64,000 nt of DNA from Sphaerolaimus hirsutus (Eukaryota; Nematoda; Chromadorea; Monhysterida; Sphaerolaimidae). Of this stretch, positions 52,401 to 60,874 are shown in pieces; the stretch's first letter is position 1, and each line of letters begins with the position of its first letter. The notes beneath the pieces are model-generated. The model was not told the origin of the DNA and did not search any database. It saw only the letters and a program-made list of their open reading frames with translations. The DNA lies in contig OZ038457.1 of NCBI GenBank assembly GCA_964036195.1, positions 14,783,147-14,847,146 on the forward strand. The letters run 5' to 3'. The position numbers and the translations under genes were made by a program.

Positions 52401-55400
52401 AGAAGAGCTCCGCGTTGAAGCGCGCCCGCCTGGTGAAGAAGTTCATCAAGATCGCGCGCCACTGCCGCGACTTCCACAACTTCAACTCGATGTTCGCCGT
52501 AGTGAGCGGGCTGGAGAAGCCGGCCGTGCGCCGCCTGCACAACACCTGGGAACGGGTGCCGGCCAAGTGGATGCGCGTGCTCAAGGACCTCCAGGCGCTG
52601 CTAGACCCGTCCAGGAACATGAGCAGATATCGGTGCGTCCGTTCGACCATTGGAGACTAGGGTTCGAACGCGATCCCGATCCCGAATCCCGAACATTTTC
52701 GGGCTTTTGCGATCCCGAAACCGCAATCGCGGTCCCGATCCCGAAAAAATATAATCCTGATCCCGATCCTGGAAAAATTTGCCGACTTAATTACCGTATT
52801 TCCTCGAAATACCCCCCCTCCTCGAAATACCCCCCTCAAAATTGACACTATGAGATTATAAACCCCCCTCGAAATACCCCCTCCCCCCAATATAGTGTAT
52901 AGAGAACGTAAATGACAAAAGCTACGGTTTGTGATCCGGGAAACGTACAACACACGTGAAAAACGATGACTGTGTTATATCAGAACAGGGTTCATACCGT
53001 CTACGTACATATTTATATAAGTCTATAGAGTCTTATACATGGCAGTTTTTGTTGCATTTTTCGACGTCTGTGTACGTTACAGACAACAAATTAGTACTGG
53101 GATTTCAAAAAATTTCTGGCGAAATAATAACCCCCCCCCCCCTCGTTTAACCCCCCTCAAAAATCTCACTCTGAAAAAATAATCCCCCTGGGGGTATTTC
53201 GAGAAAATACAGTAAATGCCATTTTGCACCGATATATGTGAACAGAAACCTCAAGTTTTCACTTTTTGTCACTTTTCTGGCATCCAGATGTCTTTTTAAA
53301 CCATTTTTATGACAAATCCAAGAAAACCTTTAAAATCAGAACTTATAAAAAAAAATCAATAATCAAATAAAAATCATAATAAATAAAATCCCGATTCCGA
53401 AAAAATTAAATAACAATCCCGACCCCGATCCTGGAAAGTCTTGAACCCGATCCCGTTTGAACCCTATTGGCGACGTCGCTTTGAGAGCTCGCATAACGCT
53501 TTTTGCTTTTTGCAGTCAGCACCTGGCCGAGTGTGCGCACGATCCACCAGTGGTGCCATTATTTCCAATGATAAAAAAGGATCTAACTTTTATCAACGAC
53601 GGCAACAAGACCACTGTGACTGAGGGCATCATCAATTTCGACAAGCTGCGTATGATCGCCAAGGAGATTCGTGCAGTCATGAAAATGGCCAGTGCCCCGT
53701 ACGAACTGCAGTCGATGGGCACCGCGTCGCAGGTGTGCATTGGTGGAAGGAAAAAGTTATCAATTCATTTAAGTTAGAAAAAGTAACTTGTATCGTTTCA
53801 GGCTGGCGGCGGCGGCAGGCTAGACGATGCTCTTCTGTATATGAATTCGTTTGAAGGCGGCGCCAACGTCGCTACTATCAGAAGACCGCTGCAGATGAGC
53901 AATCAGGTTAGAAAACTCACTCAAAAAGTTTCGATAGAATCGTGCCGTACCGCCGCGCGTGTCAGACGCAGACGCACCATTCTCTGCCTCGGCCGGCCGC
54001 CATCCCGCGCAAGAAGCTCTACGAGCAGGCGCTGATGGTGCGCAAGGTCAAGTCCTACTTGAGCTCGTTGGACGTGATCGACACCGAGTCGCTGCTCGAC
54101 CAGCTGTCGGTGGACTGCGAAGCGCCCGGCCCGTCGGGCAGCAGCAACAGCGTGGGCAAGCAGCAGCACCACCAGCAGCAGTTCGGCCTGTCCGAGCGCG
54201 AAGGCTCCGTCGCGTCGACGAGCCCCGGCGGCCGCCTTTCTGCCGCTGCGATGCGCTCGGCCGGCAGCCGCCGATCCGCGGCCAGCATTGGAGCGGAGAC
54301 GACCGGCGCCGGAAAAATGGCCGCTCACGGACCGAAATTCGGTTGGTTTCGGTTCGGTTTCAACGGCAGTGTCGTGTTTCATCTTTCTGTTCTGACGCTT
54401 TTGTTTTTATCGTGGTGTTTGTCGGCCCCCTTTAGTCGTTTAGTGATTTAGACCCTTTTGATTTAGGCCATTCCCACCTACTGTGTTAGACTAGCGTAAC
54501 TGTGTTGTCGCCGCTTCCAAGGCATGGACTCTCCCGCTGCGGTGCAAAAGTTGCTGGCGTTGGCTAGCGAGACTTGCTGCGCGCCCACGCATCAGGGCAC
54601 TTTGCGATCGGGCAGACAGGCGGCCGTTTGCGGCACTCCGCCCGGTCGACTGCAGCGCGACCATCATCGACACAGACACGGACAGCCACCTGTGATGTTG
54701 CGACGGCAGTCGTCCAACGAGGACGTCCACTGCGGCGGCGCCAAACGCGCCGGCGGCGGCGGCAAGTGCGCCAAACGGCGGCAGTCGGCCACGCCGCTGG
54801 GCGCCTGCTCCGCCAGCGACAGTCCAGTCCCGGTCGTCCTGACGGCAGAGTCGAGCGCTGTCAGCGGCACTGGATCGCGGGTGCGCAGCACGGGTGGGTT
54901 TGAAAAGGTTATCGGCTCCAGCCTTCGTGATGTGGTTCGTGTTTAGATCGTGATACTTTTACCCTGTATATTACCTATTTTTTCAATTGAATTTCAATCG
55001 ATTCTTACCTCCTTACTTCTCGGTGTCGCTTAGCTGGTGTCGGCTTAGTTTACTTCTGACGCTGAAATGCCATCTGTAAAGAGTTACCACCGCTGGAAAT
55101 TCCCTCATATGGATTTTTACGTCTCAGGCTCGCTGACGTCTACGGATTCGACCGTGTCGTCGTGCCCGTCGGCCGCGCTGCAGCAGCCCCGCGGCGCCAC
55201 GCTGTCGGCTGCATCTGCTGCCGTACCTGGCCACGGTGCCCCGCCGCAGTCGATGAGCCAGTCGGCGTCGTGCGACAGCGCCGACTCGGGCAAGGGCGGC
55301 AGCAGCTGCGCCAACGACTGGCCGCCCCCGCCGCCGCCCTTGGTCACCGTGCAGCACGCGCACCGATTGGGCGACAAGCGCGCCGACGACAACAAGGTTC

Positions 55401-56362
55401 GTCCGCTTCGAGTTTGACCCACCTGTCTGCAAATTAGAACACGCATAATTTTGCGTATACTAGGCGGACATCACATTCATTATGGAAACATACCATAACC
55501 CACTGAATAATGAACCAAAAATTTTACAGTTTTTCATCATAATATTTCGTGTTTACTATGGAATAATTAATTACGGAATTTATCACAAGGTTTTATTCAT
55601 TAAATTAAGGTAGGATCCTGCACAGAGTATGCGCTCCACTCAGTATATTTCGATACAAGTACCCGAAACTGCGCAGATCTCGCACATATCGCTGGCGCAG
55701 TCGCACCGGCCGCAGCCGATGGCCTACTCCGTGCTGCGCAGCGCCGCCGCCGCCCCGCAGATGGATGGGGCTGCGACGCACGGCAAAAGCGTGCAGCACA
55801 CGGGCGCGCCGTCGTACAATGTGAACATCAGCATAGGGCAAGTCGCCCCGCCGCCAACGGTAGTGCAGAGAAAAACCAAAAGCGGCGACACGAGCGCGCC
55901 GAAGGCTGCTGTGGCTCACGGTGCGTCGCAACACTTTTTGTTGTCCCTTTGTGTCCACGGCCGCCCGTGTCCACTTTCCCTGCTTTCAATATGCCGTATC
56001 TCCTCGAAATACCCCCCAATTGAGTGTAAATGACAAAAGCTGCAGTATGTGGTCCGGGCAACGCAGAACACAGGTTAAAAACAATGACTGTGTTATATTA
56101 GAACAGGGTTAATACCATCTACATACTTATATAAGTCTATAGACTGTTATATTTGGTGCTTATTTTAGCATTTTTCTACGTCTGCGTACGTAACAACGAT
56201 TTAGTACTGGGTTTTCAAAAATTTCTGGCGAAATAATAACCCCCCTCGAAATACTCCCCTCGTTTAACCCCCCCCCCTCAAAATGTCCACTCTGAAAAAA
56301 ATACGGTACTTCTGGTAACGATGTGCTATTCACACGCAGATGAGCAGTTTTCTCGAGTCTGA
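22496..56362 (+). CDS. RAPGEF2/6-like: PDZ-GEF, Rap guanine nucleotide exchange factor
   Basis: Twenty-five exons in perfect phase, 1674 aa: 22496-22695, 23222-23305, 39448-39523, 45167-45260, 45342-45475, 45783-45935, 46216-46405, 46779-46967, 47249-47354, 47550-47792, 48036-48243, 48523-48783, 49060-49292, 49634-49875, 50962-51281, 51469-51590, 51908-52162, 52375-52632, 53516-53732, 53802-53906, 53966-54341, 54522-54893, 55128-55396, 55626-55920, 56340-56362. It activates Rap1/Rap2 at membranes and junctions. Order: degenerate cNMP-like region ([12 protein letters not shown], about 45-120), acidic [13 protein letters not shown], second cNMP-like domain (about 370-490), RasGEF-N (about 490-620, [13 protein letters not shown]), PDZ (about 628-705, SGYGIFVSK and [11 protein letters not shown]), Ras-association (about 870-955), RasGEF (about 965-1195, [11 protein letters not shown] and [14 protein letters not shown]). 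A low-complexity tail ends in SRV, a class I PDZ ligand. Intron 2 is 16 kb. The 81-bp intron after exon 4 and the exon 24 start are least certain. Confidence 0.94.
22790..22880 (+). repeat. Purine-rich tract in RAPGEF intron 1
   Basis: GGAAAGGAAAGAGG and GGGGAAGGAAAGG units repeat for about 90 bp on one strand, directly before a family A MITE fragment (about 22870-23130). Confidence 0.6.
23555..25230. repeat. Nested cluster of family A MITEs
   Basis: At least three copies of the family with CAGGGGTCTC ends and CTATCTATCCCGGAGG words are packed head to tail and in opposite orientations. Ends are visible near 23778, 24070 and 24278, and the right end ATACCCCTG lies near 25220. The last copy is split by the element at 24589-25023. 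Confidence 0.75.
24589..25023. mobile_element. hAT-like MITE with CAGGGACGTATCCAGG ends, nested
   Basis: CAGGGACGTATCCAGG..CCTGGATACGGCCCTG, with a perfect 8-bp duplication TGTGAACC (24581-24588 and 25024-25031). It interrupts a family A MITE, so it inserted later. The interior holds a GGCGCCATGG word block (about 24700-24775) and terminal G/C runs. Confidence 0.9.
25231..28363. other. RAPGEF intron 2, unassigned
   Basis: AT-rich intronic sequence. It includes a family L fragment near 25430-25520, a TGTCAAC-containing MITE at 27206-27400 and GTAAAA/CCCTG words at 27455-27545. A minus-strand open segment near 27545-27720 has five cysteines ([13 protein letters not shown]) but no clear acceptor. 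No gene is assigned. Confidence 0.35.
27206..27400. mobile_element. MITE with CACACACGCTGGATGTCAAC ends (family H)
   Basis: Inverted ends GGCGCCACACACGCTGGATG and CAGCGTGTGTGGGCTC, with TTTAGTTGACATTGAGTTGACA inside. Close relatives lie at about 45515-45715, 47386-47498, 51606-51830 and 59690-59922. The target duplication is short or absent (AAT is possible). Confidence 0.65.
28364..28504. CDS. Exon-like segment open on both strands
   Basis: On the plus strand TTTTTTTATTAG is followed by [20 protein letters not shown] and ends in a stop at 28502. On the minus strand CCAACTCTAG is followed by [16 protein letters not shown] and [21 protein letters not shown], ending in TAA beside AATAAA. Both have exon-like GC-rich codons. 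Only one is likely real, and the strand is unresolved. It lies in RAPGEF intron 2. Confidence 0.3.
30011..31465 (+). CDS. Nested gene, two exons, PP1-docking RVxF motif
   Basis: Exons 30011-30338 (acceptor CATTTTTCAG, donor ACAG|GTGATT) and 31186-31465 (acceptor CCACTCAG, donor GTGAG|GTGAAG) match in phase. They give a Ser/Asp-rich, apparently disordered protein: [17 protein letters not shown], then [15 protein letters not shown], then [20 protein letters not shown] and an acidic run. KKRVRFAD is a textbook protein-phosphatase-1 docking motif and resembles the N-terminal motif of glycogen-targeting PPP1R3 subunits, but no carbohydrate-binding domain could be joined to it. The first ATG is at 30029; six open codons precede it, so a coding or leader exon may lie upstream. 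Joined to RAPGEF exon 2 it would shift out of frame, and RAPGEF exons 2 and 3 fit each other directly, so it is a separate gene within that intron. The 3' part is not found. Confidence 0.55.
30466..31074. mobile_element. TA-flanked MITE inserted into a family A MITE
   Basis: Inverted ends CACCCCTGTCAAGAAGTT and AACTTTTTGACAGTGGTG lie between TA dinucleotides. Removing it and one TA restores TTCATATAGATAGTAAATCGC, the sequence present uninterrupted at about 858-880 in another family A copy. 609 bp. Confidence 0.9.
32125..33460. repeat. 1.3-kb inverted repeat with GTAACATG words
   Basis: The left arm (about 32125-32308) and right arm (about 33280-33460) are about 180 bp each and nearly perfect complements. 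They are built from TGTAACATG, AACGTGAAAGTAACATG and CATGCCGCCATGGG words. The loop contains the hAT-like MITE at 32528-33039. No coding capacity. Confidence 0.8.
32528..33039. mobile_element. hAT-like MITE, TAGGGTTGG ends (family L)
   Basis: TAGGGTTGGCAAGCC..TTTCCAACCCTA flanked by a perfect 8-bp duplication CAGCACAC (32520-32527 and 33040-33047). Right end rich in AAAAAATCGATTTTT. Confidence 0.88.
34258..34465. mobile_element. hAT-like MITE, TAGTGATGTAAA ends, GGCGCCATGGCGC core
   Basis: TAGTGATGTAAA..TTTACATCACTA with a perfect 8-bp duplication ATCCAATG (34250-34257 and 34466-34473). Almost all of the 208 bp consists of GGCGCCAAGCGCCATGGCGC-type palindromic words. Its ends match those of the GGCACCGGTGCC element at 3692-5187, although the cores differ. 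Confidence 0.92.
34474..35975. other. RAPGEF intron 2, unassigned
   Basis: AT-rich. A solo TAGGGTTGG end near 34511, GTTTACC-type hairpin pieces near 34990-35280 and a family L fragment near 35740-35880. No gene seen. Confidence 0.4.
35976..36414. mobile_element. Family A MITE, divergent copy
   Basis: CTATCCATCCCGGAGG, TCGCCTACCTATCTA and GAGCGATTTTTAAAAA blocks in family A order, ending in CATACCCCTG near 36414. No clear duplication. Confidence 0.6.
36666..37383. mobile_element. hAT-like MITE, TAGGGTTGG ends, ACGTTTTTTTTAAAA core
   Basis: TAGGGTTGGCCGATG..CCAACCCTA with a perfect 8-bp duplication ATCTTTGG (36658-36665 and 37384-37391). Both ends are packed with AAAACGTTTTTTTT palindromic words. 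It shares its interior (GGTTGTTTTCATTGGTTTTG) with 41081-41725. Confidence 0.92.
37392..39447. other. End of RAPGEF intron 2
   Basis: AT-rich, with open frames but no convincing splice-bordered exon. A C-rich run lies near 38077. Nothing further recognised. Confidence 0.4.
39690..39989. mobile_element. TA-flanked MITE, CCGTATTTGCTTGAATAATTCCCC ends
   Basis: CCGTATTTGCTTGAATAATT..AATTATTCAAGCAATATGG between TA dinucleotides, with internal GGGGAATTATTCAAG words. Third sequence class sharing the CCGTATTT tip. In RAPGEF intron 3. Confidence 0.8.
39990..41072. other. RAPGEF intron 3, unassigned
   Basis: No exon or repeat with clear borders was recognised. GC is higher near 40.62-40.75 kb. Confidence 0.4.
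41081..41725. mobile_element. hAT-like MITE, TAGGGATGGCC ends (family L)
   Basis: TAGGGATGGCCGGTG..TTTTGGCCATCCCTA with a perfect 8-bp duplication GCCGCGTC (41073-41080 and 41726-41733). AAAACGTT words at both ends. 645 bp. Confidence 0.92.
41734..43019. other. RAPGEF intron 3, unassigned
   Basis: Contains a GC-richer stretch (about 42250-42750) with long open frames in several phases. No frame has both splice borders and recognisable content, so no exon is called. Confidence 0.35.
43031..43855. mobile_element. Mutator-like MITE with 11-bp target duplication
   Basis: The direct repeat TCATGCGCACA lies on both sides (43020-43030 and 43856-43866). Inverted ends, GAGAGTATAGCGATTTTTAACC against the complement of GGTTAAAAATCGGGATTCCC, extend through about 80 bp of GGTAAGCCAAAGTATGTCGAT words. 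825 bp, no transposase seen. Confidence 0.75.
43980..44195. repeat. Foldback repeat with GAGTTTACCAGAATG hairpin (family K)
   Basis: CGCACACTAGTACACC..GGTGTACTAGTGTGCG ends, with inner complementary arms around a central CAGTTGACAGAC. Similar copies lie near 33500-33600 (partial) and 48288-48470. Confidence 0.65.
44196..45166. other. End of RAPGEF intron 3
   Basis: AT-rich intronic sequence with a small AATGTTAAATGTTAA repeat near 44695. Nothing else recognised. Confidence 0.4.
46536..46708. mobile_element. Short MITE with GGTTCACACACTGGTTGACAC ends
   Basis: GGCGGTTCACACACTGG..CCAGTGTGTGTAGGTCGCC, with TTGACACA words inside, in RAPGEF intron 7. Related in style to families H and J. Confidence 0.6.
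48288..48475. repeat. Foldback repeat (family K) in RAPGEF intron 11
   Basis: ACTAGTTTACTGCCAGATTTTGG at the left is the rough complement of CCAAAATGTGGCGGTAAACTAGT at the right. The inner arms GAGTTTACT and GGTAAACTC surround CAGTTGACAGAC. It ends about 50 bp before exon 12. Confidence 0.65.
49925..50058. mobile_element. hAT-like MITE, TAGGGTTCAAACG ends, ATATCG core
   Basis: TAGGGTTCAAACGATAT..ATATCGTTTGAACCCTA with a perfect 8-bp duplication GTCCTGCC (49917-49924 and 50059-50066). The 134-bp element is nearly all ATATCGAATATCGATATCG words. Shortest complete element here, in RAPGEF intron 14. Confidence 0.93.
50095..50817. mobile_element. MITE with CACTGGTTTTCACCGTGACAT ends, hosting a family A copy
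   Basis: CCTACACTCACTGGTTTTCACC at the left and GGTGAAAACTAGTGTGTGTAGG at the right. The family A element at 50184-50654 sits inside it. RAPGEF intron 14. Confidence 0.7.
50184..50654. mobile_element. hAT-like MITE family A, complete copy
   Basis: CAGGGGTCTCCAGG..GGAGACCCCTG with a perfect 8-bp duplication ATGCTATA (50176-50183 and 50655-50662). GATAGATAGCTGAGCGG words and G runs. 471 bp. Confidence 0.92.
51606..51835. mobile_element. Family H MITE in RAPGEF intron 16
   Basis: Ends GGGCTCCCGCACTCTTGTTG and GTCAACTAGTGTGTGAGAGCCC, with TGTCAACTAAATAACATG inside. In the same family as 27206-27400. Confidence 0.65.
52658..53466. mobile_element. hAT-like MITE, TAGGGTTCGAACG ends, GATCCCG core
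   Basis: TAGGGTTCGAACG..CGTTTGAACCCTA flanked by TTGGAGAC and TTGGCGAC (7 of 8). Ends packed with GATCCCGAATCCCG words. Nested TA element at 52794-53212. It fills RAPGEF intron 18, stopping 49 bp before exon 19. Confidence 0.88.
52794..53212. mobile_element. TA-flanked MITE nested in the 52658-53466 element
   Basis: CCGTATTTCCTCGAAATACC..GGTATTTCGAGAAAATACAG between TA dinucleotides. Same family as 4515-4868 and 5476-5940, sharing the CTACGTAC..TTAGTACTGGGATTT interior. Confidence 0.82.
55452..55645. mobile_element. Family R MITE overlapping the start of RAPGEF exon 24
   Basis: Left end TACTAGGCGGACATCAC, interior TGAATAATGAACCAAAAATT, right end GAGTATGCGCTCCACTCAGTATA. The right end contains both possible acceptors of exon 24 (CTGCACAG and CCACTCAG). 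Confidence 0.65.
55994..56308. mobile_element. CCGTAT/TCGAAATACCCC-family MITE in last RAPGEF intron
   Basis: CCGTATCTCCTCGAAATACCC at the left and an eroded AAAAAAATACGG at the right, with the same interior as 52794-53212. It ends about 30 bp before the last coding exon. Confidence 0.65.
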
Positions 56363-59256
56363 CGCGGCCGTGTCGTTTGTGCTGACGGACCAAGTAATCG
56401 ACAATGATCTTGTGCAGTTTCTACGACGCAAGGCGATGAGCAGCTGAACACTGTGATAAATGAGTGTCTGTATTTATGACTTGTATTCAACTTGGTGGAT
56501 GATTGCTGTATCTACCCCTTTCCATGTGATTTTTCTCGTGTATATAAATATTTACAATCGAGATTCGACCGCCGCTGTGCTGACATTTCCGTCTCTGTAA
56601 AATATGTTATTTTTGTGGCCGTTTTTATTTTTTGTGTTTAAACATGCTAAGCGTTGTGCCGTTGTGCTAGATATAAATACGTATTTACTAAGATATATTA
56701 TACATAAAATTGCATTGACTCATACTTAATGTATAGTGGTTGATTATGCGTGTGTTTCATATGTGGGGTTCATGCATTGAAACAATATTTGTGTGGAGAC
56801 TTTTTGACAGTGGGGGTTTTTGACGATATATAGTCGTCTACCATATTCTATCTGAATGGAAAAATCTACCGAATGCAAATTTTTCATCATCACCTTCCAT
56901 TTCTTTCACTTTGATTGGATTTGTGCATAATTTTCGGAATGATTTTACACATCAAAAACGTGAACGTTCCTTGTATAACGTTCGGTCTCATTCGGATATG
57001 TACTGTAAATAAATATCTACACTGTCTCTGTGGGAGTGCGGTTGCGTAAACCCTGAGATAAGCACCCATAATGAAACGCATCGTAATCAAACCTCAGTTG
57101 CACCCCCGGATATCGTGATCAAAGCTCGTCGAAATTTATCCCCCGTCATCAGATTTCTACTTGGTTCGTGGCCATTATTGATGTGCACTTTGAAGTGTTA
57201 TTTTTGCATTTTGATCTTTTACTTGCCTCATTAATAAACTTGTCCGTCTGTCGGCGCGATGGACATAATGAATGAATTATCTCATTCGAGTACCTCTCTT
57301 AATTTAATTCTGGGCTTAAATGGCGGAACATTAAAAAAAATTAATGAAATTAAACACATTTTCAATTCTTGAAATACCCCCCTCCCCTCGAAATACCCCC
57401 TCCTCAAAATCGGCACTATGTGTTTATAAGCCCATCTACCTCGAAACCACCCCCCCCCCCTAAATTGAGTGTACACAGAACGTAAATGACAAGCTACGGT
57501 TTATGATCCAGGGCAGAACACGCGTTAAAAACAATGACTGTGTTACGTTAGAACAGGGTTTGTAAACTGTCAGCGAAGGGAAACATAAGTGGATCAAACT
57601 TGTAGAATATCATGTCTGCCGAGTTTACCAGCAACATACTTAGTCTAGACTTATTTATATATGGTTCTTATTGCTACATTTTTCTACATCTGTCTACGTA
57701 AAAACAACAACAAATTAGTACTGGTAGTTCAAAAAAATTCAGGCGCAAAAATGAGCGCCCTCCTCGAAATACCCCCCTCGTTTACCTCCCCCCCCCCTTA
57801 AAATGTGGAAAAAAAACAATCACTCCGGGGGGGGGGGGGAATTCGAAACAGGGCGTTCAAAACAGATTTATGCGTTTCCCAATTTTCGATGTTGTATTAT
57901 AATAGTGTGCGTGGCCGCTTTCTGTCGGTAAAAATTCATACACTCTAAAAATAATGATTAAAAAGTTAAAAAATCAACAATTCGTCGTTCAGTATCGTCA
58001 ACTTGTACACAGCATCGGTGTAAACGTGCACATTCTTCTGGGATCGCCAATTTCTTGCCAGTCCTCATGAATTCGTTGACAATGGGAAGCTGAAACATTT
58101 TTTTCATAATACTGAACATTTGCTGCGAAAAGCCACAATCGGTAGCAAAAACACTGGAATGTCTGGCTGACCCTTATTTGTGGTGGTTAGCGCTGCACCC
58201 GCTTGCATTTCAGAAAGCTTATTCAGCTCTAAATCTGTCTTGAGGTTTTACTGCAGGAGCTGATCCAATATCCTGCCTTGATTCAAAAAAATTTGCAATA
58301 TTTCTTATTTATTTCGCAATGCTTCCGGGTTTTGGATCCAAAAATTGCTCGGGTATTGGGGTCGAGTTGGTTCGGTTTGCAACCCTATTATCACCCAGAC
58401 AAAAGTGAAGCTCGTTGAAATGTGTGATTTCTATCCGAGCATCATATGTAGTGTGCGGAATCACATCACATCATCTGTAGGAGCCCGACTGTTGGTTTCA
58501 CAACCTTCGACTACTGGTTCCAATGCTCTACAGTGCCGCCGATGCTGCAGCAGCCGCTCGTGCACAGCGCAATTGTTAGCACCGGATGTCCCCGAATAAG
58601 TCATCTCATCTTTCTTGGCAGTCGTGTGAGGAGATTACCACACCCCTTGAATAACAAAATAGTCCTTTGAGAAATACATTGAAGTATACCGTATTTCTCC
58701 AGATAATCCCCCTTGAAATGACCCCCCCCACCCCCCGAAATTCCCCAGGTGTGAGCGAGCTGAGGAAAACATACCCTCCCTCGAAATACCCCCGTCTGCG
58801 ATGATGTACATCATGTATGTATGTTATGTACCTACCTAAATGATGTATTTTATTAATTGATACCGATTTGCATCGCAGCTACACATTTGTACCTATATTA
58901 TTTCGTGTATGTAAACGCTTATTCTTTACTATGATCCTACACGAAAATTTCTGACGAAATAATAAACCTCGAATAAGCCTCCCCTCGAATTAACCCCCTC
59001 AAAATTTTCTGGCTAAATAATAAAATCCGTGGGGTTATTTCGAGGAAATCTCTATCTAATGATCTGAAAAGCGGTGATGGTGTTACAATCTATCAAAAAC
59101 CACTCCTATCAAAAACCACTCACCCATTAAATGACAAACTCAAAAAAACTGAGGAAAATTTCCTCACTAGACTTATTCGGGGAGTTTGAGTGAATATTCG
59201 ATATTTTACATTTATTAGATGTGCAATCTCTACCGTTTGTCCACTTCGCAGCGAAT
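56363..59256. other. RAPGEF 3' flank and spacer
   Basis: The 3' UTR of RAPGEF, with AATAAA at 57233-57238 as a candidate poly(A) signal, then TCGAAATACCCC-family MITE copies at about 57360-57850 and 58689-59055. A minus-strand open stretch at 57950-58140 and a plus-strand one at 58345-58599 lack support. Confidence 0.5.
57233..57238 (+). terminator. Candidate poly(A) signal of RAPGEF
   Basis: AATAAA about 870 bp after the stop codon; other signals closer to the stop are not obvious. Confidence 0.35.
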
Positions 59257-60874
59257 ATGGAAGGTGGACAAAACAATGGGAACGAACGCCGGCGTCGGGC
59301 GCTCTCTGCCTGCCCTCCAATGCGGTGAAAAATTTAGTTCAGTTGCCACAAATTGTGATTTCTACAAAAATTGTGAAATGCTCAGTGGGAATACGGCGGT
59401 GGTGTTCGACGATGGCCGGCGCGGGCACAACCTCGCAGCAGCGGCACATCTGGACGTGAACAACAACGATCCCCAATGCTCCCTCACACACTCGGACAGT
59501 ACGCAGTATGACACCTGTGGTGCTAGTCACACAGATGCCCGTCAAGCACAAATGGGGTCTTTCGCGCCCGTTGGGCCGCGTGTACGGAGTGATGTTGTTG
59601 GGCAGGATATTGACCAGGCCGTGCCATCCGATCGTCCAGAGTCTAGTAACAAGCAGGTGCATGGGTACAGAAATCATTTTTGCAACTATTGGCCCCCACT
59701 AGCTAGTTGACATCGCAAATTTTTCTCTACTGAATGCGAACTAATGTCAACTAAACAACACAAAAACATTTTTAAAGCATCAAACATATCAGAAACACTG
59801 AAAACTTGGTGTTACTATATAAAATTAAAAATACTCTAACAAATAGGAAAGTTGAAATAACATAATTAACCCAAATTTAGTTGACATGAATTCAGTTGAC
59901 ATCCAGCTAGTAGGGGCGCAATATCGCGCCAATGCCCGAATTTTGCGTAATGTGTGCCCGTATAGCGACCAGAAAACGTGACATTCGACCCGCAGTTTAC
60001 AGAGAACCGGCCGCAAGTGGAGCAGCGGCGCGGCCGGTCGCCAACTCGGCGCGTAGCAGCACCGATCCAGCTGCAGCAGCGCCAGGCGCGGCCGTCCCGG
60101 TCGCCGACTCGCCACCGCACGCCGCTGCGCAGCTACGCGCGCCGGTCGCGGTCGCACTCGGTGGACGTGTTCGACCGGCAGAACGCATTCCGTCCGGCCT
60201 ACGAGAGTGATTTCCATGTGCGCCAACTGTTGCGTCACCAACGCGTGTTGTAGCCGCGGTCAAATCCGACGGTGTTTCCACAGGGTGGATTGTCTGCGCC
60301 AGACGCTCTGGACATCTGCCGCGACACGGTGGACCGGTGGCTTGACGAGAACGACCCGCCCACCGACACACTGCAATACATCGTCGGCAGGGGTGTGCAC
60401 TCGAGGGTGTACCTGCAACCCGTCATACGGTCGTTTGCATGAACATTGTACCCCAGTGACGCGGCACTCTGCACTCGCGGTAATTCTCGCGTTGGAAATG
60501 TGCCAAAAATTGCTCAAGCATGCGATTTTTGTTAAAATATGCAAAACTTTTTTGTTGTGAATGTGTTAACGTAAAACGTTATAACATCAATGATTTGTTT
60601 CTTTCTTTATGAAAATCACATGCGTTTTACATCATTGGCACGTATCCAGCGTGAAAAGTGAAAGTCACTAGAGTACCGCGAAGCGGCAGAGCGTGTTTCT
60701 CAACGCACGTCGCAACTGCGCAGGCCACGCATGTTGAACATGCTGCGTGACGAGTACGGCCACAGAGTAACCGCCAAACTGCAACCCGGCAACGATGGGG
60801 TCATAGTGATTCAGCGCGCCACCCGCACGAGGGCATACAGCGCCCCGCCGCCGCCCGCAGCAGCTTACAACTGA
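59257..60874 (+). CDS. Unrecognised Arg/Ser-rich protein, 5 exons
   Basis: Model: 59257-59324, 59386-59656, 59996-60217, 60284-60406, 60674-60874, all in phase, 294 aa. I do not recognise a family. The N-terminus is hydrophilic (MEGGQNNGNERRRRALS). Exon 2 is polar. Exon 3 is a basic low-complexity segment with SPTRR, PSRSPTRHRTPLRSY and RRSRSHSVDVFD, possible phosphorylation or RNA/cytoskeleton-binding repeats. Exon 4 looks folded (ALDICRDTVDRWLDENDPP, then LQYIVGRGVHSR). The last exon has SQLRRPRMLNMLRDEYG and ends in a Pro/Ala run. The start ATG follows an acceptor (CTTCGCAG), so a leader exon lies upstream. The exon 4 donor is uncertain: CGAGG|GTGTAC fits, and CATACG|GTCGTT is an alternative. 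A family H MITE lies in intron 2. GC-rich codons support coding. Confidence 0.65.

Noticed and set aside
57950-58140. Remnant of an hAT transposase on the minus strand
   Set aside because: The open stretch is short, a stop lies just upstream and no catalytic or dimerisation motif could be recognised.
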